Part shown: piece after piece, positions 53,330 to 61,530 of the stretch | How positions within the stretch are numbered: the first letter of the stretch is position 1 | How the letters are laid out: every line of letters begins with the position of its first letter | DNA from: Caulobacter segnis | Lineage (GTDB): Bacteria; Pseudomonadota; Alphaproteobacteria; Caulobacterales; Caulobacteraceae | Reading direction: 5' to 3' | Assembly (NCBI RefSeq): GCF_029543125.1 | Contig: NZ_JARQWW010000002.1 | Coordinates: 310,001-374,000, forward strand | Length of the DNA: 64,000 bases | Position numbers and translations under genes: made by a program | The notes under the pieces: generated by a model | What the model saw: only the letters and a program-made list of their open reading frames with translations | Told to the model about the DNA's origin: nothing | Databases searched by the model: none

Positions 53330-54598
53330 TCAACCGCCGAACACGAACTCGCTCTTGTAGTAGCCGGCCCCCGGGGCGGTGATGTCGATGGCGAAGGGGG
53401 CCGAGCCGTCGGCGAGATCCGTGAGCCAGGCGGCGTTGGAGCGGGCCATGACGCCCAGATCGCCCTTCTCGGCCTCCGCCAGCAGCCAGCCGACCATGGC
53501 CGCCTTGGTCCCCTGACCAGCAAGGCCGTCGCCGCCATAGGAGGCGAAGTAGGCGTCGCGGCCGCCCGACAGCAGGGCGGTGACCTTGGCGTCGGTGGGG
53601 GTTCCGCCGAAGATTTCGGCATAGGCCTTCTTGGTGGCGTCGAAGAGGCTCAGGCTTCCGTAGTCGGCCTGGAAGGCGGCCTTGCCTTCCCCGTCCCGGC
53701 CCAGGTTCACCGCGAAATTGATGTAGCGGTTCTCCAGATTGAAGTTCTGGAAGTAGGCGGAGTTCAGGTTGTTCGGATTGGGGCCCGAGGCCGAGACCAG
53801 ATAGTCGATCCCCGCCGAACCCGGGATCTTGCCGGTGAAGAACAGGTAGCTGAGCGTCGCCACCGAGGTCGTCTGATCCGCCGCCTTGACGATCTCCCCG
53901 ATCGCCTGCGCCTGGGTCAGGGCCCCGACGGAAACCTTGGCCGAGAGGTCGGCCTCCAGCGCCGCGTTCGAGCCGCGCAGGATGGAGGCGATGCCGGTGG
54001 TCACGGCGGGAACGGGCTGGTTCGGGCCGCCGCTGGTCAGGCTGACTGTGCGGTCGGAGAACCGCAGGGCTTCGATGCCGACCAGCGTATCGGTCCCGTC
54101 CGGCGAGCCGGCGCGGTTGTCCGTCACCGTCCAGCCGTTGGCGGTCTGGATCCAGGTGTAGCTGGCGGAGGCGCCGTCATAGACGACGGTGTCCGTGCCG
54201 GCTCCGCCGTCCAGGCGGTCGTTGCCGCCCACGCCGTAGAGAACGTCCGCGCCGGAGGAGCCGGTGATCTCGTCCGCGCCGGACAGGATGCTGCGCACGG
54301 CGGCCTCGGTGTCGTCAGCGGCGAGCCAGGCCAGGAACTGCGGCACCGAGGCGCTGAAGTCGCTGGCGGTCCAGACCAGGGCGTTGCCAACGCGCACCTC
54401 AATACGGTTCAGCGTGCCGCCGGTGATGTTGGAGCCGGCGTAGGTGAAGCTGCCGATGAAGGTGTCCGTGTCGCCGCCGCCGTAGCCGATCACGATCTGG
54501 GTCGGCGTGGCGCTGAGGATGTCCCCTTCGGCGATCCCGCCGATATCCATGTCGAACATGTTGAAGCCGGCGACGGCTCCCGCGGTGACCTTGGCCAT
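53330..54598 (-). CDS. RTX-type surface protein with C-terminal RsaA-N-like anchoring domain
   Basis: 422 residues with no Sec signal. The N-terminal 100 residues (FNMFDMDIGG, TFIGSFTYAG) form a beta-rich unit; a single RTX pair GADVLYGVGGNDRLDGGAGTD at about 114-134 is followed by the FSDRTVSL module seen in RTX proteins and in the serralysin at the other end of the window. From about 200 to the end is the anchoring domain shared with the FG-GAP gene. ATG at 54598 has GGAGAGGG upstream. The downstream gene starts 17 bases after this stop, so the pair is probably one transcript. Confidence 0.82.
   Translation of the reverse strand: MAKVTAGAVAGFNMFDMDIGGIAEGDILSATPTQIVIGYGGGDTDTFIGSFTYAGSNITGGTLNRIEVRVGNALVWTASDFSASVPQFLAWLAADDTEAAVRSILSGADEITGSSGADVLYGVGGNDRLDGGAGTDTVVYDGASASYTWIQTANGWTVTDNRAGSPDGTDTLVGIEALRFSDRTVSLTSGGPNQPVPAVTTGIASILRGSNAALEADLSAKVSVGALTQAQAIGEIVKAADQTTSVATLSYLFFTGKIPGSAGIDYLVSASGPNPNNLNSAYFQNFNLENRYINFAVNLGRDGEGKAAFQADYGSLSLFDATKKAYAEIFGGTPTDAKVTALLSGGRDAYFASYGGDGLAGQGTKAAMVGWLLAEAEKGDLGVMARSNAAWLTDLADGSAPFAIDITAPGAGYYKSEFVFGG
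53337..53986. repeat. Copy B of the ~650-bp direct repeat
   Basis: Second copy of the stretch at 51196-51845, same strand and same frame. It encodes the C-terminal domain of the RTX-type protein. Constant spacing between the copies shows no insertion or deletion. Confidence 0.85.
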
Positions 54599-54637
54599 GA
54601 ATCCCTCTCCAGGCTGTTCGGAGAGACTTGTGTGTGG

Positions 54638-54681
54638 GGCGCGAAGGGGATCGCACATCCCCGTTTGGGGTATGTCGCGCC
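54638..54681 (-). promoter_or_regulatory. Nested hairpin in the leader of the RTX-type gene
   Basis: GGCGCGA at 54638-54644 pairs with TCGCGCC at 54675-54681, and inside it GGGGAT (54646-54651) pairs with ATCCCC (54657-54662). It lies 40-83 bases upstream of the ATG at 54598, in the likely 5' untranslated region. It could stabilise the mRNA or regulate translation; the divergent symporter gene starts at 54832. Confidence 0.4.
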
Positions 54682-54831
54682 GCCTGCGTCATGAAGAAGA
54701 GCGTCTTAACAGCTGCGTTTTGCCCGGATTCCGTCGTTTCATGCCGCAAATGACCGCACCGGGCTCACAGCGCCGTGGACGCCGCCGGATTTCCCTGTGA
54801 AAAAGGCGCCCAAAATAACAGTGGGGGACGC

Positions 54832-56088
54832 ATGAACCGTCTGTTCGCTTATCTCATCGTCGGATCCATGGTCCTCGGGATCCTCGTCGGCTGGATCTGC
54901 CACATCACGCTCCAGCCGGAGCAGATCGAACAGGTGGCCGCCGGCCTCAAGGTTCTGACCGACCTCTTCCTGCGCCTGATCAAGATGATCATCGCCCCGC
55001 TGGTTTTCGCCACCCTGGTGTCGGGCATCGCCCACATGGAGGATGCCGGCGCCATCGGCCGCGTGGGCGCCAAGACCATGGGCTGGTTCATCGGCGCGTC
55101 GATCGTGTCGCTGACCATCGGCCTGATCATGGTCCACCTCATCCAGCCGGGTTCGGGCCTGTCCCTGACGCCGCCGGCGGTGACCGAGGCCTCGGGCATC
55201 GAGACCACCGCCTTCACCCTGTCGAACTTCGTCACCCACCTGGTGCCGTCCTCGGCCATCGACGCCATGGCCAAGAACGAGATCCTGCAGATCGTGGTGT
55301 TCTCGATCTTCGTCGGCACGGCCGTGGCCGCCATCGACGACAAGGCCCCGGCGGTCCTGACCCTGGTCGAGCAGATCACCAAGATCATGCTGAAGGTCAC
55401 CGGCTACGTCATGAAGCTGGCGCCGGTCGCCATCTTCGCGGCCCTGGCCTCGACCATCGCCACCCAGGGCCTGGGCGTGCTGCTGACCTACGCCAAGTTC
55501 GTCGGCGGCTTCTACCTGTCGCTGGGCGTGCTGTGGGGCGTGCTGTTCCTGGCCTGCTTCGCCTTCATCGGCGCCCGGGCCGTGGGTCTGTTCAAGGAGA
55601 TCCGCGAGCCGGCCCTGCTGGCCTTCTCGGTCGCCTCCTCGGAAGCCGCCTATCCGCGCACCATGGAGATGCTGGAGAAGTTCGGCGTGAACCGCCGCAT
55701 CGTCAGCTTCGTCCTGCCGCTGGGCTATTCGTTCAACCTCGACGGCTCGATGATGTACTGCACCTTCGCGGTGCTGTTCATCGCCCAGGTCTATGGGGTC
55801 GAGCTGTCCATCGCCCAGCAGATCACCATGCTGCTGCTGCTGATGGTGACCTCCAAGGGCATGGCGGGCGTGCCCCGCGCCTCGCTGGTCGTGATCAGCG
55901 CCACCCTCACCTACTTCAAGCTGCCGGAAGCCGGCCTGCTGCTGATCGTGGCGGTGGACCATCTGCTCGACATGGGCCGCAGCGGCACCAACGTGGTCGG
56001 CAACTCCGTCGCCGCCGCCGTTGTCGGCAAGTGGGAGAAGCAGCTTGGCCCGCCGGTGGAGACCGTGGAGCCTGTGAAGGGGCACTGA
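54832..56088 (+). CDS. Dicarboxylate/amino acid:cation symporter, DctA/GltP family
   Basis: 418 residues with about eight membrane helices and two re-entrant loops. Family landmarks are FLRLIKMIIAPLVFATLV near residue 42, the serine-rich VASSEAAYPRTMEML hairpin, GYSFNLDGS near 300, TSKGMAGVP and DMGRSGTNVVGN (substrate and sodium ligands). It would import C4-dicarboxylates or glutamate/aspartate with sodium or protons. ATG at 54832 follows GGGGGA. No biosynthetic partner adjoins it. Confidence 0.9.
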   Translation: MNRLFAYLIVGSMVLGILVGWICHITLQPEQIEQVAAGLKVLTDLFLRLIKMIIAPLVFATLVSGIAHMEDAGAIGRVGAKTMGWFIGASIVSLTIGLIMVHLIQPGSGLSLTPPAVTEASGIETTAFTLSNFVTHLVPSSAIDAMAKNEILQIVVFSIFVGTAVAAIDDKAPAVLTLVEQITKIMLKVTGYVMKLAPVAIFAALASTIATQGLGVLLTYAKFVGGFYLSLGVLWGVLFLACFAFIGARAVGLFKEIREPALLAFSVASSEAAYPRTMEMLEKFGVNRRIVSFVLPLGYSFNLDGSMMYCTFAVLFIAQVYGVELSIAQQITMLLLLMVTSKGMAGVPRASLVVISATLTYFKLPEAGLLLIVAVDHLLDMGRSGTNVVGNSVAAAVVGKWEKQLGPPVETVEPVKGH

Positions 56089-56121
56089 GCCCTTCGGCTT
56101 CCTTAGGGCCGCGTTAACCAT

Positions 56122-56147
56122 GCCGGGCGACCTTCGGGACGCCCGGC
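56122..56147 (+). terminator. GC-rich hairpin after the symporter gene
   Basis: GCCGGGCG at 56122-56129 and CGCCCGGC at 56140-56147 form a perfect 8-bp stem with a ten-base loop. It lies 34 bases after the symporter stop. No T-tract follows. It overlaps the 5' end of the longest frame of the next gene, which favours the later GTG start for that gene. Confidence 0.5.
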
Positions 56148-56170
56148 GTTCGGCCGCGAAAGGCAAGCCC

Positions 56171-57586
56171 GTGAGAGTCACCTACTATTCGCACGCCTCA
56201 TTCCGTCTGGTGACGGACCAGGGTGTGCGGCTGCTGTGCGATCCCTGGACCTACAACCCGATCCACAATCTGATGTGGCAGTTCCCCGAGTGCCCGATCG
56301 GCCCGGCGGACTATGTGGACCAGGACTACATCTACATCTCGCACAGCCACGTGGATCATTTCTGCCCCCTGACCTTGGGGCACATCCCGCGCCACATCCC
56401 GATCATCATCCGGGCCTATGGCGACCTGGACAATCCGATCCGGCCGACCCTGGTCGAGATGGGCTTTGAGACCATCATCGAGCTGCAGCACGGCGAGACG
56501 CGGCGCATCGAACGCGATCTGACCGTCACCCTCTATGCCGACCTGGGCACGGTCGACAGCGCTATCGTCGCCTCTGACGGACGGCACTCGGTCTTCCACC
56601 AGAACGACTGCATGATGCCGATCGAGGAGGCGCGGAAGATCGGCGCCGCGCACAAGGTGGACCTCGCCCTGCTGGGGGTGATCAACTCCAGCATCTATCC
56701 GACCTTCTTCGTCATGGACGAGACCCGCAAGAAAGCCGAGACCGAGGCGCGCAAGCAGCGCGTGCTCGACCGCAGCTCTGCATACGGCGAGGCGGTCGGC
56801 GCGAGGTTCGTCGTCCCCTGCGCCTGCGACATGATCTATATCCGGGTGCCGGACAGCGACGCCTATCTGGGCCCCCACACCTTCGACTTCCGGCGCGACG
56901 CCGCGGCCAAGAGCCGCCCGTTCACGGTGCTGACCATGGCGCCCGGCGACGAGCTCGACCTGGCCGAGCCGCGCCTTGACTTCACGCCCGCCTATTCCAG
57001 CCAAGAGGAGCTGATGACGGTGCTGGCGGCCATGCGCCGGCGGCCGGACGTCCAGGCCGCCATCGCCGCCCAGAGCCTTTGGGAGGACGGCTTCGTCCAC
57101 GATCCGGCGGTCTACGAGGCCGCCATGATCGGTTACGCCGCCCATGTCACCGCCAACTTTGCGGATATGTTCAAGCACAACCTGGACAAAGTGCAGCCCC
57201 GCACCTGGCGCACGCTGTTCGCCGTCACGGATGGCGAGGCGAGCGTCGGCTACGAGATCGCCCTGGACTTCGCCGCGGGAACCATGCGCTTCACCCGCGC
57301 GCCGCACACCCTGGATCCCGCCGGCCGCGACATGGTCATGGCCTTCGACGCCAAGTGCCTCGCCATGCAAATGGCGGGCGTGATGGATATTTCGGACATC
57401 CGCTCCGGCTGGGCGTTGATCTATCGTCCAGGCGCCTTCACTCCCGAGGAGGTCGCCTTCTGGCACGTCATGACGCTGTTCAACGCGTATCTGAAAACCC
57501 GGGGCGCGTTCAGCCGCGAGCATGCCTTCCCGGGCCGCGTCTCGACGGTGTTCAAACCGGACGCCGCCCTCGTGAACGCCGCCTGA
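56171..57586 (+). CDS. Metallo-beta-lactamase-fold protein, CMAH-like
   Basis: 471 residues from the GTG at 56171 (RVTYYSHASFRL), preceded by AAAGG; an ATG at 56120 is possible but lies in a hairpin. The metal motif HSHVDH is near residue 56, and DPWTYNP, VFHQNDCMMP and LLGVINSSIYPTFF recall the lactamase domain of CMP-N-acetylneuraminate hydroxylase-like proteins. There is no Rieske domain. A long C-terminal half (about 280-471) is of unknown fold. It is four bases upstream of a methyltransferase gene, so the two probably act on the same molecule, perhaps a surface glycan. Function not assigned. Confidence 0.7.
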   Translation: MRVTYYSHASFRLVTDQGVRLLCDPWTYNPIHNLMWQFPECPIGPADYVDQDYIYISHSHVDHFCPLTLGHIPRHIPIIIRAYGDLDNPIRPTLVEMGFETIIELQHGETRRIERDLTVTLYADLGTVDSAIVASDGRHSVFHQNDCMMPIEEARKIGAAHKVDLALLGVINSSIYPTFFVMDETRKKAETEARKQRVLDRSSAYGEAVGARFVVPCACDMIYIRVPDSDAYLGPHTFDFRRDAAAKSRPFTVLTMAPGDELDLAEPRLDFTPAYSSQEELMTVLAAMRRRPDVQAAIAAQSLWEDGFVHDPAVYEAAMIGYAAHVTANFADMFKHNLDKVQPRTWRTLFAVTDGEASVGYEIALDFAAGTMRFTRAPHTLDPAGRDMVMAFDAKCLAMQMAGVMDISDIRSGWALIYRPGAFTPEEVAFWHVMTLFNAYLKTRGAFSREHAFPGRVSTVFKPDAALVNAA

Positions 57587-57590
57587 TCCG

Positions 57591-58469
57591 ATGAGCGAGA
57601 CACCAAAGTTCAAGGTCGCCGACACCCCCATTCCCGGCGTCCGTCGGCTGGAGCCGGCCCCAAGCAAGGCCTACCTCCACGAGTTCTACGCCTCGACCTA
57701 CTACGAGGCCCTGGCGCCCGACGACCGCCGGCTGAACGCCGATCCCGACGCTGTGGAGGAGATGCGCTGGCTGCGGGAGTCGGAGCACGCCGATATCATC
57801 ACCACCTTGCGCGAGCTGGGAGCCGGGCCGCGCACCCTGGATATCGGCTGCGGGCTGGGTGAGCTGGTGGCGTCGCTGGCCGCCGCCGGGTTCGACGCGC
57901 GCGGCATCGACCCGTCGACCATGGCGGTCAGGCACGGCCGGGAGCTTGGCCGCAACCTTATCGAGTCGGATCTGGAGCCTTATGCGGACGATAAGGCCAA
58001 CCACGGATCAGCCGACGTGGTCACCCTGTCCAACGTGCTCGAACACATTCCCCACCCGGCGGAGGTGCTTAAGCGGATGCGCAATCTGCTCGCCCCCGGC
58101 GGGCTGGTGATGATCCGTGTTCCCAACGACTTCAGCGCCGTGCAGGAGCAGGCGCGGGCCGCTGTGGACCAGAAGCCCTGGTGGGTCGCCATTCCTGACC
58201 ACGTGAACTACTTCACCGCCGAGGGGCTGGAGAATTTCCTGACCGCCGAGCGGTTTGAGGTCCTGCGCCGGACGGCTGACTTCCCGCTCGAGCTGTTCCT
58301 GCTCATGGGCGAGGACTACACGCGCGACCGTGCGACGGGGAAAAGCTGCCACCAGCGGCGGCGGCGGCTTGAGCTGGCCATGGGCCAGGAGCTGCGCATG
58401 AAGTTCAACCGCGCCATGGCCGGCATCGGCATGGGCCGCAACACGATCGTCTTCGCCCGCCCGCTCTAG
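57591..58469 (+). CDS. Class I SAM-dependent methyltransferase
   Basis: 292 residues. Motif I is TLDIGCGLGELVASL near residue 81-95, the acidic GIDPS follows, motif II-like DVVTLSNVLEHIPHP near 140 and LLAPGGLVMIRVPNDF near 163. The pattern is that of the methyltransferase type 11/23 group found in glycan and lipid gene clusters; UbiG-like quinone enzymes are an alternative. It starts four bases after the lactamase-fold gene. The stop shares the bases CTAG with the convergent DUF2945 gene. Confidence 0.85.
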   Translation: MSETPKFKVADTPIPGVRRLEPAPSKAYLHEFYASTYYEALAPDDRRLNADPDAVEEMRWLRESEHADIITTLRELGAGPRTLDIGCGLGELVASLAAAGFDARGIDPSTMAVRHGRELGRNLIESDLEPYADDKANHGSADVVTLSNVLEHIPHPAEVLKRMRNLLAPGGLVMIRVPNDFSAVQEQARAAVDQKPWWVAIPDHVNYFTAEGLENFLTAERFEVLRRTADFPLELFLLMGEDYTRDRATGKSCHQRRRRLELAMGQELRMKFNRAMAGIGMGRNTIVFARPL

Positions 58470-58678
58470 GCGTTTCGAAGCTCCGAGGGCTTGTGGGCGG
58501 CCCGGGCGCCGGTCTTGCCGCTTTCGACGATGTACTGGGGATCGTCCTTGGTGGCGGCCACCTTGTGACCCTTGATGTGCGTGGCGCGGGTCTGCTTGCG
58601 GACCACCTCGCCCGTGGCGGTCCCTTGGCTGTGGTCCCACTTCACCTTGTCGCCGCCCTTGAAGGTCTTGTCGGTCAT
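58466..58678 (-). CDS. DUF2945 (HVA1-type) small protein
   Basis: 70 residues, MTDKTFKGGDKVKWDHSQGT at the start. The KGGDKVKW and GEVVRKQTRATHIKGH motifs, then DDPQYIVESGKTG and AAHKPSEL, are typical of the small beta-barrel-like DUF2945 proteins. It is basic and has no signal. The family is conserved but without established function. It overlaps the methyltransferase gene by four bases, tail to tail. Confidence 0.85.
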   Translation of the reverse strand: MTDKTFKGGDKVKWDHSQGTATGEVVRKQTRATHIKGHKVAATKDDPQYIVESGKTGARAAHKPSELRNA

Positions 58679-58708
58679 GACGCGCTCCTCTGACCGAAGC
58701 GCAATGAA

Positions 58709-58743
58709 GAAGGGCGGCGGGAGTTCCGCTCCCGCCGCCCTTC
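58709..58743 (-). terminator. Strong hairpin terminator of nrdB
   Basis: GAAGGGCGGCGGGAG at 58709-58723 and its exact complement at 58729-58743 form a perfect 15-bp stem with a five-base loop. On the minus strand, after nrdB, it is followed by TTCATTG. It also precedes the DUF2945 gene start at 58678, separating the two units. Confidence 0.8.
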
Positions 58744-58765
58744 TCGATGTCCGTTACGGCTTGGC

Positions 58766-59806
58766 CTATTCGACCAGGGCGGCGGCTTCGCTGCGCTTGG
58801 CCAGCATCTGGTCGAAGTTCGACCACACGCCTTCATTGCCGTGCCATTGGCCCTTGGTGGCGGCCTTGGAATACTCGGTGGCGCGGGCTTCGAAGAAGTT
58901 GGCGTGCTCCACGCCCGACAGCAGGCTTTGCAGCCAGGGCAGCGGGTTTTCCTTCACGCCGTAGACTTCCGGCAGCTCCAGCTGACGCAGGCGCCAGTCG
59001 GCGATGAAGCGGATGTACTGCTTGATGTCGTCGGGGGTCATGCCCTGGACCTCGCCGGCCTCGAAGGCCAGGTCGATGAACTTGTCCTCCAGGCCCACCA
59101 CGTGCTTGCAGCAGTCGACGATGTCGTCCGCCACGGCCTTGGTGACGCACTGCGTCTCCTTGTTGAAGGCGTGGTAGAGCTTGATGATGCCTTCGCAGTG
59201 CAGGCTTTCGTCGCGCACCGACCAGGACACGATCTGCCCCATGCCCTTCATCTTGTTGAAGCGCGGGAAGTTCATCAGCATCGCGAAGGACGCGAACAGC
59301 TGCAGGCCCTCGGTGAAGCCGCCGAACATGGCGAGGGTGCGGGCGATGTCGGCGTTGGTGTCGACGCCGAACTGCTGCATGTAGTCGTGCTTGGCCTTGA
59401 GGGCCTCGTATTCCATGAACGCGCCGAACTCACTTTCCGGCATGCCGATCGTCTCGAGCAGCAGGGCGTAGGCGGCGATGTGGATGGTCTCCATGTTGGC
59501 GAACGAGGAGAGCATCATCTTCACTTCGGTGGGTTTGAAGACCCGGCCGTAGCGTTCCATGTAGTTGTCGGCCACTTCCACGTCCGACTGGGTGAAGAAG
59601 CGGAAGATCTGCGTGAGCAGATTGCGCTCCTTGTCGTTGAGCTTGGTGGCCCAGTCCTTCAGGTCTTCGCCCAGCGGCACCTCTTCGGGCATCCAGTGGA
59701 CCTGCTGCTGCTTCTTCCAGAAGTCATAGGCCCACGGATAACGGAACGGCTTGTAGCCGATCGACGAAGTGAGGAGTCCAGGCGTTTGGAGCGATGAGAC
59801 GGTCAT
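58766..59806 (-). CDS. nrdB: Ribonucleotide reductase class Ia, beta subunit
   Basis: 346 residues. The subunit holds the di-iron and tyrosyl radical that activate the alpha subunit for deoxynucleotide synthesis. METIHIAAY shows the E-x-x-H-x-x-x-Y pattern with the radical Tyr; other iron ligands are in SDVEVADNY and RDESLHCEGI. YKPFRYPWAYDFWKKQ at the start and the acidic end are normal for alphaproteobacterial NrdB. The alpha-subunit gene is not adjacent within the window. ATG at 59806. Confidence 0.95.
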   Translation of the reverse strand: MTVSSLQTPGLLTSSIGYKPFRYPWAYDFWKKQQQVHWMPEEVPLGEDLKDWATKLNDKERNLLTQIFRFFTQSDVEVADNYMERYGRVFKPTEVKMMLSSFANMETIHIAAYALLLETIGMPESEFGAFMEYEALKAKHDYMQQFGVDTNADIARTLAMFGGFTEGLQLFASFAMLMNFPRFNKMKGMGQIVSWSVRDESLHCEGIIKLYHAFNKETQCVTKAVADDIVDCCKHVVGLEDKFIDLAFEAGEVQGMTPDDIKQYIRFIADWRLRQLELPEVYGVKENPLPWLQSLLSGVEHANFFEARATEYSKAATKGQWHGNEGVWSNFDQMLAKRSEAAALVE

Positions 59807-59924
59807 GGCGGGCAGCTCGACGAGTCGGAAGGTTCGAGTGAAGCAAGCACACCATCGCGCAACATCTTGGGTGCGTAAAGCACCTGGAAACCATATTTAG
59901 CGTTTCGATCCACAGGAGTCCGGA

Positions 59925-60587
59925 ATGATCCACAAGCCCGAAATCTTGACCGTTTATGGCGCGGCCGGCTCCGGCTCGATCCCGGTGGAGGCCGCCCTGA
60001 CCCTTTTGGGCATAGAGCACGCGGTGGTCGAGGCCCCGACCTGGGAGGGTGAGGCGCAGCAGGCCAAGGTCGCTCCCGTCAATCCGATGCGGCAGGTGCC
60101 GGCCCTCGTCTTCCCTGATGGCGAGGTGATGACCGAAAGCGGCGCCATCCTGACCTGGCTGGCCGACAGCCACCCGGAGGCGGGCTTGGCCCCCGGCCTG
60201 ACCGATCCGCGCCGCAAGCAGTTCCTGCGCTGGATGACTTACATCCCGGCCAGCATTTATTCGATGTTCTGGGTGCGGGACGAACCCTCCCGGCTGGCCG
60301 AGGGCGCAGAGGCCGAGAAGGTGATCGAGGCGCGGACCCTGGAACGCATCGCCGATTGCTGGCGGATGATGGACGCGCAGGTCGAGCCGGGAACCTACAT
60401 CCTGGGCGAGCAGCTGACGGTGCTGGACCTCTATGTGACCGTGATCAGCCGCTGGCGCCCGCGGCGGCGGCGCTTCTACGAGGTCGCGCCCAAGCTGTCG
60501 GAGGTGGTCCGGCGTGTGGACGACCACCCGCTGCTGCGGGATTTCTGGGCCAAGCGGTTCCCGTTCGAGGACGGCTGGGAGGGCTAG
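59925..60587 (+). CDS. Glutathione S-transferase family protein
   Basis: 220 residues. The thioredoxin-like domain (1-80) has YGAAGSGSIPVEAALTLLG and the cis-Pro QVPALVFPDG with ESGAILTWLAD binding glutathione; the C-terminal helical domain includes GEQLTVLDLYVTVISRW. The second position after the first strand is Ser-Gly-Ser, which could serve as the activating Ser. Substrate unknown. ATG at 59925 is 118 bases from nrdB; the stop shares CTAG with the convergent hydrolase gene. Confidence 0.87.
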   Translation: MIHKPEILTVYGAAGSGSIPVEAALTLLGIEHAVVEAPTWEGEAQQAKVAPVNPMRQVPALVFPDGEVMTESGAILTWLADSHPEAGLAPGLTDPRRKQFLRWMTYIPASIYSMFWVRDEPSRLAEGAEAEKVIEARTLERIADCWRMMDAQVEPGTYILGEQLTVLDLYVTVISRWRPRRRRFYEVAPKLSEVVRRVDDHPLLRDFWAKRFPFEDGWEG

Positions 60588-61525
60588 GCGGCCCGGATGA
60601 AGACGCCGACCTGCTCCAGCACTTCACGCCCCAGGGCGATCTGGCCGGCGAACAGGACGAAGGCGTGGATGGTCCCTTCCACGCAGCGATAGGTGGTCGG
60701 CACGCCGGCGGCGGCCAAAGCCTCCGCATAGGCGCGGCCTTCATCCACCAGAGGATCGAGCGAAGCGGTGATCACCAGGGTCGGCGGCGAATTGGCCCGC
60801 AGCATCTGCGGCGCCGACAGGGGCGAGCCGGCTGCGGTGTCCTGATCTTCCGGTCGGGAGAAGTACTCCGTCTCGGCCCGGATGATGTCGAAGTGGCGCA
60901 AGAACCACCGCCCGTCGCCCAGCGCCGAGCGCGAGGCGAAGTCCGCCCGGGTGCTGGCGCTGGTCACCGGATAGATGAGGACCTGCCCGGCCAGGGGCAC
61001 GCGGGCGCGCTGGCAGACCGAGGCGGCCAGGTGCCCGCCGGCGCTGTCTCCGGTGACCACAATCCGCTTGGGATCCGCGCCCAGCCTGGCGGCATTAGCG
61101 GCGGCCCAGACGAGCGCCGCTTCGCAGTCCAGAAGCGCGGCGGGGAAGCGATGCTCCGGCGCGCGTCGATAGTCGACATCAACGACGATGCAGCCGCCCA
61201 AGGCGCAATAGGCGCGGACAACGCGCTCATAAGCGTCAGGATCGCCCAGCACCCAGCCGCCGCCGTGGATGTGCAGCAGCAGAGGCAAGGAGCCCTTCGT
61301 CTCGACCGGCCAGTAGATGCGAAGCGGCAGCGGTCCGCCGGGGCCGTCGATAAGCAGAGACTCGACGCGCCCGACCGGCGTGGGGTCCGGCCCATAGAGG
61401 GCGGCGGCCGCCGCCAGCCCCTCGCGCCGCTCCTGGACCGTCGGCTCCGCGGGCGCGGCGGCGAAGTCCCCAGCCATGCGCGCCAGCAGGCGTTCGGTGT
61501 CAGGATCGACGTAAGGGTCCGACAT
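60584..61525 (-). CDS. Alpha/beta hydrolase, hormone-sensitive-lipase (HSL) family
   Basis: 313 residues. The oxyanion motif HIHGGGWVLGD is near residue 84, DYRRAPEHRFPAAL follows, the nucleophile Ser lies in GDSAGGHLA near 158, the acid in SLDPLVDEG near 255 and the catalytic His in TIHAFVL near 285. These are the HSL-type esterases acting on short acyl esters. ATG at 61525 (MSDPYVDPDTERLLARM) is typical. It is five bases after the TonB receptor stop on the same strand, so the two may form an operon. Confidence 0.9.
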   Translation of the reverse strand: MSDPYVDPDTERLLARMAGDFAAAPAEPTVQERREGLAAAAALYGPDPTPVGRVESLLIDGPGGPLPLRIYWPVETKGSLPLLLHIHGGGWVLGDPDAYERVVRAYCALGGCIVVDVDYRRAPEHRFPAALLDCEAALVWAAANAARLGADPKRIVVTGDSAGGHLAASVCQRARVPLAGQVLIYPVTSASTRADFASRSALGDGRWFLRHFDIIRAETEYFSRPEDQDTAAGSPLSAPQMLRANSPPTLVITASLDPLVDEGRAYAEALAAAGVPTTYRCVEGTIHAFVLFAGQIALGREVLEQVGVFIRAA

Positions 61526-61530
61526 CGGCG

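Noticed and set aside
59807-59924. NrdR box in the nrdB upstream region
   Set aside because: AACCATATTTAGCGTTT is only loosely similar to the ACACWATATATWGTGT consensus; I could not find a convincing pair of sites.
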